From DASQUK01 sp963717085 (lineage in GTDB: Bacteria; Actinomycetota; Acidimicrobiia; Acidimicrobiales; VFJN01), in assembly GCA_963717085.1 (NCBI GenBank), contig CAVQVM010000002.1, positions 620,001-684,000 on the forward strand: DNA of 64,000 nt. Direction: 5' to 3'. Numbering within the stretch: the first letter of the stretch is position 1; every line of letters begins with the position of its first letter. Made by a program: the position numbers and the translations under genes. This document shows positions 60,804-64,000 of this stretch, piece after piece. The notes under the pieces are model-generated. The model saw only the letters and a program-made list of their open reading frames with translations. It searched no databases and was not told the origin of the DNA.

Positions 60804-62399
60804 ATGCCCCGCCCCGGTTTCGTGCTCGAGGTCGATCGCTCGACCCCGCCGATCCTGTTCCATCACGGCGAGGGCCTGCGGCTGGAGAGGTTGCCCGCCG
60901 GGCGTACCCGCGTCCTCTACCCGGGCGAGCCGCTGCAGCCGCTCGACGACCCCGAGGGTGCCATCCGCCACGCGGTCGAGAGCCCGCTGGGTGGCGGTCC
61001 GCCGCTCCGGGCCCGCCTCCGCCCGGGCATGAAGCTGACGATCTGCTTCGACGACATCTCGCTGCCGTTGCCGCCCATGCGGCGCCCCGACGTCCGCCAG
61101 CGGGTCATCGAGGCGGTGCTCGACCTGGCGGCCGAGGCGGGCGTCGACGACGTCCACCTCATCGCTGCTCTGGCCCTGCACCGGCGCATGACCGAGGCGG
61201 AGCTGCGCCACGCCGTTGGCGACCGGGTCTACGACGCCTTCGCCCCGCACGGCCTGCTGTACAACCACGACGCCGAGGACCCGGACAACCTCGCGTTCCT
61301 CGGCACCACGCCCCAGGGCGAGGAGGTCGAGATCAACAAGCGCGTGGCCGAGAGCGACCTGGTCGTCTACGTCAACATCAACCTGGTGGCCATGGACGGC
61401 GGCCACAAGTCCACCGCCACCGGCCTGGCCAGCTACCGCAGCCTGCGGCATCACCACAACGTCACCACGATGCTGCACAGCCGCAGCTTCATGGACCGGC
61501 ACCACTCCGAGCTGCACAGCTCCAACTGGCGCATGGGCAAGGTCCTGCGCGACGCCGGAGTCAACATCTTCCAGATCGAGACCACGCTCAACAACGACAC
61601 GTTCGGGACCGGCGGCCCCATGGCCGTGCTCCAGAAGCGGGAATGGGAGTGGACCGCCCGCGACCGGGCCAGCTTCCTCGCCATGAAGGCGGGGCTCGAC
61701 CGCCTGCCGCTCAAGGCCCGCCGCCGGATCTTCCAGGCCTGGCAGGCACCCTACGGGGTGACCTCCGTGCAGGCCGGCGAGGTCGAGGCGGTGCACGACG
61801 TGACCCTCGAGAGCGTCTTCCGCCAGCAGCTCGTGCCCATCGAGGGCCAGACCGACATCCTCACGATGGGGCTGCCCTACATCTGTCCCTACAACGTCGG
61901 CTCGGTGATGAACCCGATCCTCGTGATGTGCCTGGGGCTGGGCTACTTCTTCAACATGTACCGCGGCCGGCCGCTGGTGCGCGAGGGCGGAGTGGTGATC
62001 ATGAGCCACCCGACCACCTGGGAGTTCCACCCGGTGCACCATCCCAGCTACATCGACTTCTTCGAGCAGGTGCTGGCCGACACCACCGACCCGTTGGAGA
62101 TCGAGACCCGCTACGAGAAGCAGTACGCCGAGGACGAGTGGTACCGGCACCTCTACCGGACGAGCTACGCCTACCACGGCGTCCATCCCTTCTACATGTG
62201 GTATTGGGGCTGCCACGGCCTGGCGCACACCGGCAAGGTGATCGTCGTGGGCGGCGAGACCCGCTCGGTGCGTCGGCTGGGCTTCACGCCGGCGTCGACG
62301 CTGGCCGACGCCCTCGAGATGGCCGAAGACGTCGTCGGCCGCCACGCCACGATCACCCACGTCCACAACCCGCCGCTCGTCATGGCCGACGTCAAGTAG
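60804..62399 (+). CDS. LarA-like (DUF2088/lactate racemase N-domain) protein
   Basis: The 531-residue protein belongs to the LarA superfamily of nickel-pincer racemases. GMKLTICFDDIS, LIAALALHRRMTEAELRH and YNHDAED match the N-terminal domain. GGHKSTATG aligns with the GGxKS segment whose Lys anchors the pincer cofactor in LarA. The His that normally lies shortly before this motif is not obvious (NINLVAMDGG), and the protein is about 100 residues longer than LarA. No larB, larC or larE gene is present to make the cofactor. Its substrate is unknown; the cluster suggests a lipid-related 2-hydroxy acid or alcohol. Confidence 0.8.
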   Translation: MPRPGFVLEVDRSTPPILFHHGEGLRLERLPAGRTRVLYPGEPLQPLDDPEGAIRHAVESPLGGGPPLRARLRPGMKLTICFDDISLPLPPMRRPDVRQRVIEAVLDLAAEAGVDDVHLIAALALHRRMTEAELRHAVGDRVYDAFAPHGLLYNHDAEDPDNLAFLGTTPQGEEVEINKRVAESDLVVYVNINLVAMDGGHKSTATGLASYRSLRHHHNVTTMLHSRSFMDRHHSELHSSNWRMGKVLRDAGVNIFQIETTLNNDTFGTGGPMAVLQKREWEWTARDRASFLAMKAGLDRLPLKARRRIFQAWQAPYGVTSVQAGEVEAVHDVTLESVFRQQLVPIEGQTDILTMGLPYICPYNVGSVMNPILVMCLGLGYFFNMYRGRPLVREGGVVIMSHPTTWEFHPVHHPSYIDFFEQVLADTTDPLEIETRYEKQYAEDEWYRHLYRTSYAYHGVHPFYMWYWGCHGLAHTGKVIVVGGETRSVRRLGFTPASTLADALEMAEDVVGRHATITHVHNPPLVMADVK

Positions 62400-62415
62400 G
62401 CGGCAGGACGCCCCG

Positions 62416-63348
62416 ATGGCCGCACTCCCCGACGCGCTCACCAGGCGGTTGCCGCGCCTGCCGTTCCCCTACTCGGCCCCCTCGGTGCCCGCCGGTGTCG
62501 ACGTCCCCGAGGCTCCGCCACGGTCGGGCCCCGACTACGACACCGACTGGGCCCGCCGCTACCCCGCACGGCTGGCGCGTGCCGCGCTGGTGGAGACCGT
62601 GGGCCGGAGTCTGGTGACCGCCCTGGCCCGGCCGCGGGTGTCGGGCCTCGATCGCCTCGACGCGTTGGCGGACAGCGACCACGGTCCCGTGATCTTCGCC
62701 GCCAACCACCACAGCCACGTCGACACGCCGGTGCTGCTCACCGCGATCCCCGACACCTGGCGCCACAAGCTGTTCGTGGGGGGCGCCGCCGACTACTTCT
62801 TCCGGACCCGGCTGACGAGTGCGGTGTCGGCCCTGGCCATCGGCGCCATCCCCATCGAGCGCACGAGGGTGTCGCGGCGCTCGGCCGACCGGTCGGCCGA
62901 GCTGATCGACGCCGGCTGGTCGATGCTCATCTTCCCCGAGGGCGGCCGCAGCCCCGACGGGTGGGGCCAGCCCTTCCACGGGGGCGCGGCATACCTGGCG
63001 TTGCGTTGCGGCGTGCCGGTGGTGCCGATCCACCTGCACGGGACCGGCCGCATCCTGCGCAAGGGCAAGCGCTGGCCCACGCCGGCCACCGCCACGGTCA
63101 CCTTCGGCGCCCCGCTGGTACCCGAGCCCGGCAACAACGCCCGCCGCCTGTCCGCCACCATCCAGGGGGCCGTGGAGGCGCTGGCCGACGAGGCCACGAC
63201 CGACTGGTGGTCGGCCCGGCGCCGGGCCCACGCCGGCGCGTCCCCGGCGCTCACCGGGCCGTCGGCACCGGCGTGGCGCCGCGCCTGGGCCCTCGGCGAC
63301 GGCAGTGGCCAGCGCCGCCGCCAACGCCGTCGCTGGCCCGAGGTGTAG
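62416..63348 (+). CDS. PlsC-like acyltransferase, second family member
   Basis: This 310-residue protein has acyltransferase block I NHHSHVD (HxxxxD), block II GAIPIERTRVS and block III FPEGGRSPDG, followed by PVVPIHLHGTGRIL. It would transfer an acyl chain from acyl-CoA or acyl-ACP to a lysolipid or alcohol. The Pro-rich start and the basic, Arg-rich C-terminus are variable. It begins 16 bases after the LarA-like gene, so co-transcription is likely. Together with the reductase it suggests that the cluster builds a fatty-alcohol or ether-type lipid. Confidence 0.87.
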   Translation: MAALPDALTRRLPRLPFPYSAPSVPAGVDVPEAPPRSGPDYDTDWARRYPARLARAALVETVGRSLVTALARPRVSGLDRLDALADSDHGPVIFAANHHSHVDTPVLLTAIPDTWRHKLFVGGAADYFFRTRLTSAVSALAIGAIPIERTRVSRRSADRSAELIDAGWSMLIFPEGGRSPDGWGQPFHGGAAYLALRCGVPVVPIHLHGTGRILRKGKRWPTPATATVTFGAPLVPEPGNNARRLSATIQGAVEALADEATTDWWSARRRAHAGASPALTGPSAPAWRRAWALGDGSGQRRRQRRRWPEV

Positions 63349-63414
63349 CGGCCGCGCCAGGGCGCGGACCGCGGTCGTTCCTCGCAGCGGCGCCAACCCG
63401 TAGGCTCTCCCCCC

Positions 63415-63741
63415 ATGCTCTGGTTCGAGCGTGAGGTCGTGTCGGCTCTCGTCGCGTCCGACGATCCCGCGGTGCGGTCGGCGGTGGAGGCGTTCGTCGA
63501 CGGCTCGCTGCGCGACAAGCCCGAGCACCTGCGGGTGGGCGTGGCGGGGGAATCGATCCTGCTCGGCGGCTACGCGGTGGGGCTCCGCGCCGTCGGCCGC
63601 CTCGACGGCGCCGACGCGTTGCGGGCGCGGCTCGAGTCATGGGAGAGCGGGCCCATCGGCGTCGTCCGCCAGTACGTGCGGGCGATGAAGTCGCTGGTGA
63701 TCTTCGCCGAGAACGAGCTGGCAACATCGCGGGCGGCCTGA
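63415..63741 (+). CDS. Small protein coupled to the GMC oxidoreductase gene
   Basis: The 108-residue helical protein starts at ATG 63415 and contains DDPAVRSAVEAFVDGSLRDK and LLGGYAVGLRAVG. Its stop shares one base with the next ATG (TGATG), so the two are coupled. Small helical proteins are encoded beside some GMC enzymes as chaperones or electron-transfer subunits, but this one lacks recognisable metal or twin-Arg motifs. I do not recognise the family. Confidence 0.65.
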   Translation: MLWFEREVVSALVASDDPAVRSAVEAFVDGSLRDKPEHLRVGVAGESILLGGYAVGLRAVGRLDGADALRARLESWESGPIGVVRQYVRAMKSLVIFAENELATSRAA

Positions 63742-64000
63742 TGGGGACCCTCGACACGGAGATCCTCGTGATCGGTTCCGGCGCCGGGGGCAGCATCACC
63801 GCGGCCCGCCTCGCCGACGCCGGACGACAGGTGGTGGTGGTCGAGGAGGGTCCCTGGGTGGATGCCGGTGCCCACGAGCCCTTCTCGCTCGAGGAGATGG
63901 TGGCGAAGTACCGCCATCACGGTGCATCGCTGGCGCTCGGCAACCCCAACATCGCCTACGCCGAGGGTCGGTGCGTCGGGGGCAGCACGGAGGTCAACAG
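63741..64000 (+). CDS. GMC-family FAD oxidoreductase (partial, cut by right edge)
   Basis: The first 86 residues are visible. ILVIGSGAGGSITAARLADA is the FAD-binding dinucleotide fold, VVVVEEGPWVD is the ribose-binding Glu strand, and EGRCVGGSTEVN is the second GMC signature. These enzymes oxidise alcohols; long-chain fatty alcohol oxidases and cholesterol oxidases are members. The position at the end of the cluster fits oxidation of a long-chain alcohol, but the substrate domain is outside the window. Confidence 0.85.
   Translation, partial: MGTLDTEILVIGSGAGGSITAARLADAGRQVVVVEEGPWVDAGAHEPFSLEEMVAKYRHHGASLALGNPNIAYAEGRCVGGSTEVN

Overview
The window is high-GC DNA with actinobacterial gene content: CarD, MshC (mycothiol), an NADPH:F420 reductase, PimA/PatA/PgsA (phosphatidylinositol mannosides), PdxS/PdxT and ECF41. 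Much of it follows the Mycobacterium tuberculosis order from thrS (Rv2614c) to rel (Rv2583c), but there are no mycolate genes. A non-mycobacterial actinobacterium, perhaps of the Acidimicrobiia, is my inference; no rRNA is present to prove it. I see no phage, insertion sequence or CRISPR array.

Layout. 1-6.3 kb holds exported proteins: a beta-propeller cut by the left edge, a P-loop kinase, and a three-gene operon of two metallophosphoesterases flanking a beta-helix protein. 6.4-19.1 kb is a minus-strand housekeeping block: rel, apt, secF, secD, yajC, tgt, queA, ruvB, ruvA, ruvC, a peroxiredoxin, yebC, pdxT. A BNR-repeat exported protein and a non-coding gap separate pdxT from pdxS. 23.5-28 kb carries htpX-lemA and pimA-patA-pgsA. 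28-35 kb is an accessory interval: an EF-G-like GTPase, two DinB-fold proteins, glutathione peroxidase, an EamA transporter, a DUF3303 protein and three tandem micro-ORFs. 35-40.4 kb is a tight minus-strand operon: npdG, mshC, plsC, thrS, HIT protein. 40.4-51.5 kb mixes an ABC ATPase, thiamine diphosphokinase, two acyl-CoA dehydrogenases, CarD, a PLP decarboxylase, a ureohydrolase and an ECF41 sigma factor with its epimerase partner. 51.6-55.7 kb has tRNA-Val, an amidase, murF and ddl. 56-64 kb is a TetR-controlled lipid-type cluster: fatty acyl-CoA reductase fused to a HAD domain, zinc alcohol dehydrogenase, SnoaL-like protein, LarA-like protein, acyltransferase, small protein and a GMC oxidoreductase cut by the right edge.

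Most notable: a structured element of about 166 nt occurs twice (28078-28243 and 60637-60803). It has CTAG-ended arms that change in a compensatory way, three internal hairpins with conserved sequence between them, and the same orientation upstream of two unrelated genes. In the second copy the closing stem contains the likely ribosome binding site of the LarA-like gene. This looks like an undescribed structured RNA or a miniature mobile element that folds as RNA.

Other points: three tandem paralogous hydrophobic micro-ORFs at 34 kb; a near-ideal ECF41 promoter before the epimerase; an overlapping-palindrome operator before the lipid cluster; and short remnants of an M23 peptidase and probably a DUF4331 protein.
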